A DNA stretch of 52,305 nucleotides from Ignavibacteria bacterium (lineage in GTDB: Bacteria > Bacteroidota > Ignavibacteria > UBA10030 > F1-140-MAGs086): the NCBI GenBank assembly GCA_016873775.1, contig VGWC01000009.1, positions 1 through 52,305 of the forward strand, given 5' to 3'. Below, one piece after another: positions 8,504-15,902 of this stretch; positions within the stretch are counted from its first letter, which is position 1, and the number at the start of each line of letters is the position of its first letter. The notes beneath the pieces were generated by a model that saw only the letters and a program-made list of their open reading frames with translations, searched no databases and was not told where the DNA came from. A program made the translations under genes and the position numbers.

Positions 8504-9328
8504 TTATAAGTGGAACGAAAACAATAAACGCGCCTGAATTCTTTCATATTTTTTCAAATCAAGTTTGTTCGCGCCTTCTTTCAATGAAGCAATTTGCGGA
8601 AGTACTGTGAATGTCGCCCACCATTGTTCCGTAGCATATGAAACAACAGGACCGAGAAATATTGCAGAATGTTCAACTTCTCCGTCGCTGATAACATTGA
8701 GCTGTCGCGCTTCTATTCCGCAAGAGACATTTGCCGAAAGCATTCTTGAAACGCCGGCGTCTAATTCCAATTTCGTTTCGCTTTTCGTTTCACGTTCATC
8801 GTTTTCAATTTCCGTTTCCCATTCTTGTTCGGCAACAATGTTCAGTGCAAGCAACATTGATTCAATTTTTTTATCGAAAAGAAATTTCCCTTCAAGTTCA
8901 AATTCATTCAATCCCAATGTCCATTCGCCATAGATTGCAAAACCTATGGGATCTGCTACAGGGTCAGAAAATTTATATTTCCACTCATTCGAAAAACTTA
9001 CTTGGAAATCGTTTTGCAAAACGCCGCGCATTTCATTCGCAGCAGAATCTTTGATAAACCATTGCCGTTCTTGATATAATTTTTGGGAATAGTTTAAATA
9101 AAACGCAAGTTGAAGATTTGTTGCCACGCCAATTTCGTATTCAATTCGATGGTCGAATCGGCGATAATAATTTTTGCGCCCGGAACGGAACGTATTCCAT
9201 ACTTCCAATTCCCTCGCACCAACAGGAAGAATTCCGGTTTCATACGTGTAACTAAAATGCCGTTCGTTTGCAAACAGCATTGTTGAAAAAAACAAAAGAG
9301 TGAGTGAAAAATAATAGAGATATTTCAT
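8504..9328 (-). CDS. Predicted outer-membrane beta-barrel protein, function unknown
   Basis: 274 residues with a clear signal peptide (MKYLYYFSLTLLFF, cleavage near LFANE). The rest alternates aromatic and polar residues in amphipathic strands (for example LQLAFYLNYSQ) and ends ARLLFSFHL, a typical barrel C-terminus. A GARELEVWNTFRSG segment near the start resembles uncharacterised Bacteroidetes transporter-like barrels. I do not recognise a named family. It precedes the monoheme lipoprotein by a single base, so the two are almost certainly co-expressed. The feo operon lies upstream in the same orientation but is separated by 184 bases with an inverted repeat. Confidence 0.7.
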   Translation of the reverse strand: MKYLYYFSLTLLFFSTMLFANERHFSYTYETGILPVGARELEVWNTFRSGRKNYYRRFDHRIEYEIGVATNLQLAFYLNYSQKLYQERQWFIKDSAANEMRGVLQNDFQVSFSNEWKYKFSDPVADPIGFAIYGEWTLGLNEFELEGKFLFDKKIESMLLALNIVAEQEWETEIENDERETKSETKLELDAGVSRMLSANVSCGIEARQLNVISDGEVEHSAIFLGPVVSYATEQWWATFTVLPQIASLKEGANKLDLKKYERIQARLLFSFHL

Positions 9329-9460
9329 AATGAAGGTAATGTAATAGTGAATAATTATTCAACCATTTGCTACGCATTTTCCTCTTCGTATATTTTGCAC
9401 GAAAAGAAGCAGCAAACGTTTGAATATATGAGTTAAAAAACTTTTTTGCTTCTTGGAACG

Positions 9461-9502
9461 CGAGTGCGCAATTACTTTCTTGACGGAAAATGAACGCACT
9501 CG
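9461..9502 (-). terminator. Inverted repeat after the feo operon, possible terminator
   Basis: Perfect 8-base arms CGAGTGCG (9461-9468) and CGCACTCG (9495-9502) are separated by 26 bases. Read on the minus strand they follow the last feo gene, with a T-rich run (TTTTTTAA) about 20 bases further on. The long loop and distant T-run make termination only plausible. Confidence 0.4.
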
Positions 9503-9512
9503 TTGTTTATTT

Positions 9513-9689
9513 TTAATGATTTTCTGTTTTGAAAATCTGATTTGGACTATGACTGCAACTGCATGAATGTTCGCAAAAATACTTTCCTTGACGTTGATGA
9601 CGTACCAATGTTATGAGAAAAATAATCGCAACAATCGCGACCAGTACGAGAGAAAGAGTTTCTTGCCAATGCATAAAAAAATTAAACAT
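9513..9689 (-). CDS. FeoB-associated small Cys-rich membrane protein
   Basis: 58-residue protein with one transmembrane helix (about 10-30, LSLVLVAIVAIIFLITLV) and a cytoplasmic tail with Cys and His residues (CEHSCSCSH). This is the layout of the FeoB-associated Cys-rich proteins encoded behind feoB in many bacteria, comparable in place to FeoC. The ATG at 9689 is preferred over a TTG at 9695. It lies 15 bases after feoB, on the same strand. A role as accessory or metal-sensing partner of FeoB is inferred from position and composition only. Confidence 0.7.
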   Translation of the reverse strand: MFNFFMHWQETLSLVLVAIVAIIFLITLVRHQRQGKYFCEHSCSCSHSPNQIFKTENH

Positions 9690-9704
9690 CACCAACTGTT
9701 CCTT

Positions 9705-11816
9705 TTAAAAACCGAAAACCGTTCCGATGAAATGTATAGTAAATGTTACGCTATACGCAAGTACTGTCATATAACTAAATTGCACAGCGGGCCATTTCCA
9801 TCCGTTCGTTTCCCTCTTTGTTACTGCTATTGTTGACATACACTGCATTGAAAGAACATAGTATATCATTAAACAAATAGCGACAAGTGGAGTAAATATT
9901 TTTTTCCCTGTTGCTTCATCAACATCATTTTGCATTTTTTCGATAAGGGACGCATTGGAGTTTTCATCCTCGATATTATACATCGTCCCCATCGTGCTGA
10001 CAAAAACTTCGCGCTGCAATAACGAGCCAATTAACCCAACGCCGATTTTCCAATTAAATCCAAGCGGTTCTATGACAGGTTCAATCGTTTGCCCAATTCT
10101 TCCGGCAAAACTATGTTCCAATCGTTGTGATGATGTTGCGTTTTCCATTTTCGGATATGTTGCGAGAAACCAAAGTATAATCGAAACACCGAGAATAATT
10201 GTTCCTGCGCTTTTCAAAAATTGATACGCTTGTTCCCACATATATAATCCGACTGTTTTTAGTGATGGTTTTCTGTATTGTGGAAGTTCCATCAAAAAAA
10301 TTGCGGGAGCACTTTTCAGTAATGTTTTTTTGAATATTGTTGCTACAACGAGCGCGGCAACAATTCCGACAATATACATTGCACACATTATGAGTGCAGG
10401 CAAAGAAAAAATTCCGATGATGATGTTTGGGATAAAAGTTGCAATCATCAGTGTGTACACAGGAAGTCGTGCGCTGCAACTCATTAAGGGCGCGACAAGG
10501 ATTGTCGCAATTCTATCTTTGCGATTTTCAATTGTGCGCGTTGCCATTATTCCGGGAATTGCGCACGCAAATGAACTCAACAATGGAATAAAAGATTTTC
10601 CGTGCAAACCGAATTTCGACATCAGTTTGTCCATTATAAACGCGGCGCGAGACATATACCCTGTGTCTTCAAGCAATCCGAGAAAGAAAAACAAAAGTAA
10701 AATTTGCGGAAGAAACATTACGACCGCTCCAACTCCCGCAAATACACCATTCACAATTAGATCTTGAAAATCACCGGTGGGAATAATTTCGGAAAATTTT
10801 TCTCCGAGAATACTTACTGCACTTCCTATTAATTCCATCGGATAATTTGCCCACGTGAAAATTGCGTGGAACATAAATCCCATCAGCGTGAGAAATACTG
10901 CAAATCCCCAAACTTTATGTGTGAAAATTTTATCGAGTTTATCGCTGATGGATTGTGAAACCGTTTCAATGTGAAGAACTTGTTGACACACCGACTGAAT
11001 CCACGAGTAACGTGATTCAATTGCTATTGCTCGTCTATCAATTCCGCTTTCATCAAGATTTTTTAAGTGCGTTTCAATTTTCTTTTTTGTTTCATTGTTC
11101 AACGTTTCAAATCCATTGGAATGAAAATCATCTACGGAAAGCAAGCGAAGAGATTCAAAAAACGCAAGCGATGAGGTATATTTTTTTTCTTGTGAAAGTA
11201 GTTGCTGTATTTCAGAACAACTTCGTTCAACTTCTTCCGGCATTTTCCATTGACGGGAAACTATTTGCGATGTACTTAAATCAGTAATTGCAAAAAGAAG
11301 TTTATCTATTCCTTTTTTTTGAGGCGCATTTACTTTTATAACGGGAACACCAAGCGATTGAGAAAGTTTTTTTGCGTCAACTGTAATTCCTGATTGCTCT
11401 GCATTATCATTCATCGTTAACGCAATGATAACGGGAATTTGTAAATCAATTATTTGTGAAGTGAGAAAAAGATTGCGTTCGAGATTGCTTGCATCTACAA
11501 CGCAAATTACCGTTTGCGGCGCTTCAGTAATTTCGTTTTGTCCGAGGAGAATATCGGCTGAAATTTTTTCGTCGGGAGAACGGGAGATAAGACTGTAGGT
11601 TCCGGGCAAATCGAGGAGAGTAATCTCCGTTCCGCCGAGAGAAATTTTCCCTTCTTTTTTTTCGACAGTTACGCCGGGATAATTTCCTACTTTTTGTTTG
11701 AGACCGGTGAGAGCGTTGAAAAGTGTAGTTTTGCCGCAGTTCGGATTTCCAACAATTGCGATGTTTGTTGGAATTGTTTTTGCAGAATTTGTTTGAATGT
11801 TACTCACATTGCACAA
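9705..11816 (-). CDS. feoB: Ferrous iron transport protein B
   Basis: Inner-membrane Fe(II) transporter of 703 residues with an N-terminal G domain. G1 is GNPNCGKT (23-30), G2 PGVT (47-50), G3 DLPG (69-72). The G4 position reads TMND (134-137), where FeoB usually has NxxD, so the guanine-contacting Asn is Thr. A helical linker follows, then two Gate (nucleoside-recognition-like) membrane modules with Cys-containing helices (SSFACAIPGIMATR; APLMSCSARLPVY). The listed start is TTG at 11816, overlapping feoA by 17 bases; a GTG at 11807 would overlap by 8. It belongs to the feoA-feoA-feoB unit under the operator at 12297. Confidence 0.96.
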   Translation of the reverse strand: MCNVSNIQTNSAKTIPTNIAIVGNPNCGKTTLFNALTGLKQKVGNYPGVTVEKKEGKISLGGTEITLLDLPGTYSLISRSPDEKISADILLGQNEITEAPQTVICVVDASNLERNLFLTSQIIDLQIPVIIALTMNDNAEQSGITVDAKKLSQSLGVPVIKVNAPQKKGIDKLLFAITDLSTSQIVSRQWKMPEEVERSCSEIQQLLSQEKKYTSSLAFFESLRLLSVDDFHSNGFETLNNETKKKIETHLKNLDESGIDRRAIAIESRYSWIQSVCQQVLHIETVSQSISDKLDKIFTHKVWGFAVFLTLMGFMFHAIFTWANYPMELIGSAVSILGEKFSEIIPTGDFQDLIVNGVFAGVGAVVMFLPQILLLFFFLGLLEDTGYMSRAAFIMDKLMSKFGLHGKSFIPLLSSFACAIPGIMATRTIENRKDRIATILVAPLMSCSARLPVYTLMIATFIPNIIIGIFSLPALIMCAMYIVGIVAALVVATIFKKTLLKSAPAIFLMELPQYRKPSLKTVGLYMWEQAYQFLKSAGTIILGVSIILWFLATYPKMENATSSQRLEHSFAGRIGQTIEPVIEPLGFNWKIGVGLIGSLLQREVFVSTMGTMYNIEDENSNASLIEKMQNDVDEATGKKIFTPLVAICLMIYYVLSMQCMSTIAVTKRETNGWKWPAVQFSYMTVLAYSVTFTIHFIGTVFGF

Positions 11817-12036
11817 AAATATGTTCGGCTTCTTTTTTCCGAAGCGAGAGACGATACCCGCGAACGTTTATTTCAATCGGGTCGCCAAGCGGAGCAAGTC
11901 GTTCAACGGAAACTGTAGTTCCGCGAATAATTCCCATTTCCATCAAACGTTGACGAAGTGATGCGTCTGTTCCGTTGAGTTGGCTGACTTTTCCTTGTGT
12001 GCCGATAACTAATTCGCTGAGGGGAAGTTCACGCAT
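11800..12036 (-). CDS. feoA: FeoA-domain protein (second copy)
   Basis: 78-residue SH3-like FeoA protein, a small cytoplasmic partner thought to modulate FeoB. The domain shows the usual order: LSELVIGTQGKV, the RLMEMGIIRGT turn, and a closing LSLRKKEAEHI strand. The ATG at 12036 (MRELPLSEL) is chosen because the frame upstream of it lies within the first feoA gene; it overlaps that gene by 8 bases. It overlaps feoB at its 3' end, so translation is probably coupled along the operon. Confidence 0.9.
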   Translation of the reverse strand: MRELPLSELVIGTQGKVSQLNGTDASLRQRLMEMGIIRGTTVSVERLAPLGDPIEINVRGYRLSLRKKEAEHIFVQCE

Positions 12037-12286
12037 AAATATTTTCCGAAACGATGATTTGTTTCGCAAGCATTTCGTTAATACTAATTCTGCTGTTGCA
12101 TATTTGACAAATCAATCCATTTCCACCATTCGATACGCATTTGATTTTTGCTTTTTCACAAAATCCCATTTCGCGCAATCGTTCACATAATTGCGGTTCG
12201 GAAGTAAGTCGTTGTACAAAAACTTCAGTTCCGGATGGAATATCAAAAAGTGTTTTCTCAAGAATTGGCATCTCAAAATGTGTCAT
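12029..12286 (-). CDS. feoA: FeoA-domain protein (first copy)
   Basis: 85-residue FeoA-like protein and first gene of the feo operon. It contains LFDIPSGTEVFVQRL, the hallmark RLREMGFCEKAKI turn, and a final strand. Unlike the second copy it has several cysteines (CERL, CEKA, CVSN, CQIC), which may be incidental or metal-related. Two tandem FeoA proteins ahead of FeoB are seen in other lineages, where one copy may bind the FeoB G domain and the other regulate; that division of labour is not demonstrable here. The promoter and operator lie 11-61 bases upstream. Confidence 0.88.
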   Translation of the reverse strand: MTHFEMPILEKTLFDIPSGTEVFVQRLTSEPQLCERLREMGFCEKAKIKCVSNGGNGLICQICNSRISINEMLAKQIIVSENIYA

Positions 12287-12296
12287 TGAAATCGTC

Positions 12297-12319
12297 TTAT
12301 TTAGATTTAGTCTAAATAA
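12297..12319 (-). promoter_or_regulatory. DtxR/IdeR/MntR-type operator of the feo operon
   Basis: A perfect palindrome has 9-base arms TTATTTAGA (12297-12305) and TCTAAATAA (12311-12319) around TTTAG. The pattern TTTAGA-N5-TCTAAA resembles the DtxR-family consensus (TTAGGTTAGGCTAACCTAA style) more than a Fur box. It touches the -10 element and would cover the transcription start, so metal-loaded repressor should block the operon. The regulator gene is not in this window. Confidence 0.65.
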
Positions 12320-12347
12320 ATATAAGAAGAGTGCGCAAATCGTGCAA
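12319..12347 (-). promoter_or_regulatory. Predicted promoter of the feo operon
   Basis: Read on the minus strand, TTGCAC (12347-12342) and TATATT (12324-12319) are 17 bases apart, a good sigma-70-like pair. The expected start is near 12312, giving an untranslated leader of about 25 bases. The palindromic operator abuts the -10 element. Caution: promoters in this phylum can deviate from the sigma-70 consensus. Confidence 0.55.
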
Positions 12348-12377
12348 ATTCTATTTACAAATCACAAATCAATAAAA

Positions 12378-12409
12378 AAACGCCAACAAAATATTTTCTA
12401 TTGGCGTTT
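12378..12409 (-). terminator. Rho-independent terminator behind the orphan sorting-domain remnant
   Basis: Stem AAACGCCAA (12378-12386) / TTGGCGTTT (12401-12409) with a 14-base loop. On the minus strand it is followed by a seven-T run, so it ends transcripts coming from 12428 before they reach the feo promoter. Confidence 0.8.
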
Positions 12410-12427
12410 AATTTCTTTTTAAAAAAA

Positions 12428-12571
12428 TTATTTAAGTAGTAATAATTTTTTCGTTTCCATATACAATCCATCATCAACGACGAGTCTGTAAAAGTATACT
12501 CCGCTTGATAATGTATTTGCGTCAAATTCTATCTCATGTTCTCCTTCTTCAAGTTCTTCGTTGTTCAATTC
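12428..12571 (-). pseudogene. Orphan T9SS type A sorting-domain remnant
   Basis: The last 47 codons of a minus-strand frame read LNNEELEEGEHEIEFDANTL, then SGVYFYRL and a KKLLLLK tail. This matches the final third of the sorting domain of the protein at 5484 (LNNEAMEEGLHEVQFDASRL). The upstream half of the domain (NYPNPFNP region) and any cargo domain are absent. The frame does stay open to 12826, but the translation there is unrecognisable and reads like non-coding DNA. A good terminator still follows. The simplest reading is the tail of a decayed secreted-protein gene. Confidence 0.65.
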
Positions 12572-13141
12572 CCAAAACTTTTTTCTGGAGCGGATTCTTC
12601 TGCGGCAATACCGTGTTTGCGTCGGTGGAGTATCCTTGAGAAAGTAAGAAGGATGAAGGAAGAAAAAAATGTAGAACAACAATCTTTGTTGTTTGCATTT
12701 GGACGAGAAAGATTCTTGTTTTACAATATTGCCACGAACTTTTCGCCTCAGCGAATCTTCGATATTCGGGGAACAATACCAACAACAACTCTTGTGGCAA
12801 TAATTATTTGAGAAACAATGTAACACAAAATGGCATTTTGTGTTACTGATATTCTTGAAACAACATTATGCAAGTGGAGAAAAACAATATGAGAACATAT
12901 TACACTTCCCCTGATTAAATATGAATAAATGTTTTTGTAATAAAAAAACTTGATATAGTTATTTTTCGTGACAAGTATAGTCAATTCCAAATCAAATGTA
13001 AACACCCGTTTGCGTAACTTCGGTGTTCGAGGGGTTTTCCATGAATACTCGGGAGAAAATGAAAATGCTTACAATGGTGAGTTTCTAAACATTGTTGTAT
13101 TCTGTATACCTTGAAGGATTAGCGATACCGAAGTTGAACGT
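12572..13141. other. Gene-poor stretch with one coding-like scrap
   Basis: No recognisable intact gene lies between the sorting-domain remnant and aat. The only coding-like piece is a 48-codon plus-strand frame at 12968-13114 (GTG start). Its product contains LRNFGVRGVFHEYSG and YNGEFLNIVVF, has no family I recognise and shows no clear ribosome site. It may be the relic of a larger gene. Confidence 0.35.
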
Positions 13142-13738
13142 TCAGAAAGTAACAGTATTTGCAGAAATTGCCTTTTTGAGTAGTCGAAGATATTCTTTGC
13201 GGGGAATTTCTGTTGCGCCGAATCGCTGAAGGTGGGGAGTGATGTATTGCGTATCGAGGAGCTGAAAACCGCGCTGTTTTATGTGCTGCACCAAAAAACA
13301 TAATGCAACTTTGGATGCGTCGCGCATAGTTGAAAACATAGATTCGCCAAAAAACGCCGCGCAGATTGCAACACCGTATAATCCGCCAACTAATGATTCA
13401 TTCTTCCACGATTCTACACTATGCGCATACCCTAACCGATGTAATTCACAATACGCAGAAATAATCTCTTCGGAAATCCACGTTTCTCTTCTTGTGGCGC
13501 AAGAACGAATCACATGTTCAAACGAAGTATCTATGCGAATGTCAAAGATATATTTCTTTATTGTTTGCCGAAGACTTCTGGAAACATTGAACGCATCGAG
13601 GGGTAAAATCGCACGCGGTTCGGGAGCATACCATACGATCTCTTCGCTGTTTCCGTCTGCCATCGGAAATACACCGATAGAATACGCATTGAGCAGGAGT
13701 TCGGGAGAAAGTTTGTTTGGTGTTTTTCTTGGAGACAA
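13142..13738 (-). CDS. aat: Leucyl/phenylalanyl-tRNA--protein transferase
   Basis: Cytosolic enzyme of the N-degron pathway that transfers Leu or Phe from tRNA to proteins with N-terminal Lys or Arg, marking them for ClpS/ClpAP. The 198 residues are normal in length. Family motifs are present: YSIGVFPM near the start, WYAPEPRAILPL, then GGLYGVAICAAFFGESMFS, and LLDTQYITPHL with a close HLQRFGA. The start is TTG at 13738 (MSPRKTPNKL). The gene is monocistronic with gene-poor DNA on both sides. Confidence 0.95.
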   Translation of the reverse strand: MSPRKTPNKLSPELLLNAYSIGVFPMADGNSEEIVWYAPEPRAILPLDAFNVSRSLRQTIKKYIFDIRIDTSFEHVIRSCATRRETWISEEIISAYCELHRLGYAHSVESWKNESLVGGLYGVAICAAFFGESMFSTMRDASKVALCFLVQHIKQRGFQLLDTQYITPHLQRFGATEIPRKEYLRLLKKAISANTVTF

Positions 13739-14132
13739 TTTTGAATGAATATTAAAGAACTTTCCCGGCGAGCGGGTGAAAGTAATGAGTAACTGATGTT
13801 ATACAAGAATTGGTTTCAAGAAAAAATTCCAACGCTCAAATGACAAAAGCAAGAAGTTTTGCAAAGTCTTCTACTAATAAAATCAAAAAACAAAACTCAA
13901 ATAGGTAATGTTTCAGAAGAGTTGATATCGGGTTTGAATCAAAGAATCATTGATGATTCTTTTTTCGCCAGCAAGACCGTTTACGGTCGTGCTGAAATGC
14001 AACAACTCTGATAATCACGCCATCAAAATAACCAAACTGACGTGTTTGCATATTGGATTTTTGATGTTGAAATTTATTCGTCATTTGAATTTTGTACTGA
14101 AATTGCCAAATCTTCGTAACATCCATGAATAA
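13739..14132. other. Gene-poor stretch with coding-like scraps and a hairpin
   Basis: No intact gene is supported. Short plus-strand frames look like broken coding DNA: a 15-codon frame near 13747 (MNIKELSRRAGES), and a 50-codon frame 13859-14011 from TTG. The latter's product includes GNVSEELISGLNQRI and FFASKTVYGRAEMQQL and is overlapped in another frame by a Lys/Ser-rich peptide. A one-base shift would join parts of them. I do not recognise the parent gene. Confidence 0.3.
13941..13965 (+). terminator. Hairpin with T-run, possible terminator
   Basis: Perfect stem AAAGAATCA / TGATTCTTT with a TTGA loop, followed by TTT on the plus strand. It lies inside the coding-like scrap, so it may be coincidental. 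It does not face the 3' end of a confident gene. Confidence 0.35.
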
Positions 14133-15236
14133 TTATTCGTCGCCAAAGGTCATTCCGACCGATTTTGCAGCATAAACCATTTGGTCATCATACGAAACCA
14201 ATCGTTGTTTCCCAATAACTTCGTTGAGCGGAACTGTAACAATATCTCTTCCGCGGAGACTCACCATACGGTTGAACGTACCATCCGCAACTGTTTTCGC
14301 CGCCATAGTTCCGTATTTTGTTGCAAGAAGTCTATCAAAATGCGTTGGCGTTCCGCCTCGTTGTACGTGTCCAAGAATAGTAGCACGTGTTTCCAAACCG
14401 CTTTCCTCTTGAATACGTTTTGAAATATAATTGCCAATACCTCCAAGTCGAATCGGGTCGGTACGTTTTACGTCTTTTTCCGCAACAACAAGTTCGCCGC
14501 CTTGTTCTTTTGCGCCTTCAGCAACAACAATAATCGTGAACCTTGCGCGTGTGCTTCTCTTTAAGCAATATCTGTTCACATTCTCGATAGTGAACGGTAT
14601 TTCCGGAATTAACACGACATCCGCCGCTCCCGCGATAGCAGAAGCAAGCGCAATCCATCCGGCATATCGTCCCATCACTTCGAGAACCATAACGCGTTTA
14701 TGAGCCGAAGCAGTAGTTTGCAAGCGGTCAACGGCATCAGTAGCAATAGCAATTGCAGAATCGTGTCCGAATGTTATGTCCGTTCCCATCAAATCGTTAT
14801 CTATGGTTTTCGGAATGCCAACAATGTTTAAGCCCGCGCGTGAAAGTTTCTCTGCGATGTGCATTGTTCCATCGCCGCCAATCGCAACAAGCGCATCTAA
14901 TTTCCAGTCGAAATAATGTTGAATCGCTTGCGGTGAACAATCTTCGACAACGATTTTTCCATCGTTCTCCACGGGAAAATGATACGGGTCTCCCTTGTTG
15001 GAAGTTCCAATAATTGTTCCACCAAGTCCGATAATGCCCGATACATCTCGATATGTGAGTTCGCGCTTTCTTCCTTGCACCATTCCTTCAAAGCCATCTT
15101 CGATACCAACTATAGTAACACCAAGGTACGACATCAGTGGTTTTGCTACGCTTCGTATTACGGCATTTAAACCGGGACAATCGCCGCCACCGGTAAGAAT
15201 ACCTACACGTTTTACACCGGATTTATTTTCGACCAT
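14133..15236 (-). CDS. pfkA: 6-phosphofructokinase, mixed-substrate (Gly/Lys) type
   Basis: Glycolytic enzyme phosphorylating fructose-6-phosphate; 367 residues. It has GGGDCPGLNAVIRS (16-29), GGDGT (120-124) and PKTIDND (142-148, with the catalytic Asp at 146). The Gly in GGDGT is typical of ATP users, whereas Lys in PKTIDND is typical of pyrophosphate users. This combination defines the mixed clade, in which donor use cannot be read from sequence. ATP use is somewhat more likely, but PPi is possible and would fit with the PPi-making ppdK nearby. An excellent ribosome site, AAGGAG at 15243-15248, lies 6 bases before the ATG. Confidence 0.93.
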   Translation of the reverse strand: MVENKSGVKRVGILTGGGDCPGLNAVIRSVAKPLMSYLGVTIVGIEDGFEGMVQGRKRELTYRDVSGIIGLGGTIIGTSNKGDPYHFPVENDGKIVVEDCSPQAIQHYFDWKLDALVAIGGDGTMHIAEKLSRAGLNIVGIPKTIDNDLMGTDITFGHDSAIAIATDAVDRLQTTASAHKRVMVLEVMGRYAGWIALASAIAGAADVVLIPEIPFTIENVNRYCLKRSTRARFTIIVVAEGAKEQGGELVVAEKDVKRTDPIRLGGIGNYISKRIQEESGLETRATILGHVQRGGTPTHFDRLLATKYGTMAAKTVADGTFNRMVSLRGRDIVTVPLNEVIGKQRLVSYDDQMVYAAKSVGMTFGDE

Positions 15237-15333
15237 ACATTACTCCTTGATGATGTTTTCAATAGTGATTGAATATTATTGAGAGATAGAGAAATGAAAA
15301 AAATTATTGAGTTTGTTTTTTCTGAAAATAGTA

Positions 15334-15870
15334 TTACGCACCTTCACGTTCATTGGTTGTTTCTATGTGTTTCGGCGGAAGATTCAATATCTCTTCCGAA
15401 AAAAAACTAACGAGGTACCGCATAATATCACTTACGGAAATAACGGCAAGTGGAATATCATTTTCATCAACAAGCGGAACATGACGATATCCGCCCAACA
15501 CCATTTCGTTCAAGACAAATGCAAGTGAATCGTTTGCATGTTTGGTTTCCGGATTGTTCGTCATAATGTCCTCAACGTTTAATGTTTCAGCATGTTTCTT
15601 TGCACCAACGATGAGGCGTGCAATGTCTCCTTCGGTAATAATGCCGGAGATTTTTTTGTTTTTGGTTATCAGCATACATCCGATGTTATGCCGAATCATC
15701 AACTCCATTGCGTATTGAACGGTATTTCCTTCTTCCAAACAAACCGGTTCAATGCGTTTGAGCGAAAGAATCGGCAGTTGAAACGATTCGGCATTGAGAA
15801 CTATTGTTCGTTCCGTCGTTCCATACAACTGTTGTATTTCTTCTTCGATAATTTCTTCTTCTTCAGACAT
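15334..15870 (-). CDS. CBS-domain-pair protein
   Basis: 178-residue cytosolic protein consisting of two CBS motifs after an acidic N-terminus (MSEEEEIIEEEI). The first is about 45-100 (VQYAMELMIRHNIGCMLI, GIITEGDIAR); the second about 105-165 (VEDIMTNNPETKHANDSL, YRHVPLVD, VISVSDIMRYL). Such stand-alone pairs bind adenine nucleotides and regulate partners. The ATG at 15870 is preferred to a TTG at 15891. It lies between pfkA (97 bases) and rmuC (32 bases). A role in sensing energy charge near pfkA is conjecture. Confidence 0.88.
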   Translation of the reverse strand: MSEEEEIIEEEIQQLYGTTERTIVLNAESFQLPILSLKRIEPVCLEEGNTVQYAMELMIRHNIGCMLITKNKKISGIITEGDIARLIVGAKKHAETLNVEDIMTNNPETKHANDSLAFVLNEMVLGGYRHVPLVDENDIPLAVISVSDIMRYLVSFFSEEILNLPPKHIETTNEREGA

Positions 15871-15902
15871 AAAGGTATTTTCTAAAAACAAGATTCAATT
15901 CG

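Noticed and set aside
12536-12811. 91-codon plus-strand frame opposite the sorting-domain remnant
   Set aside because: It is Phe/Arg-rich without any motif and is a shadow of the minus-strand frame.
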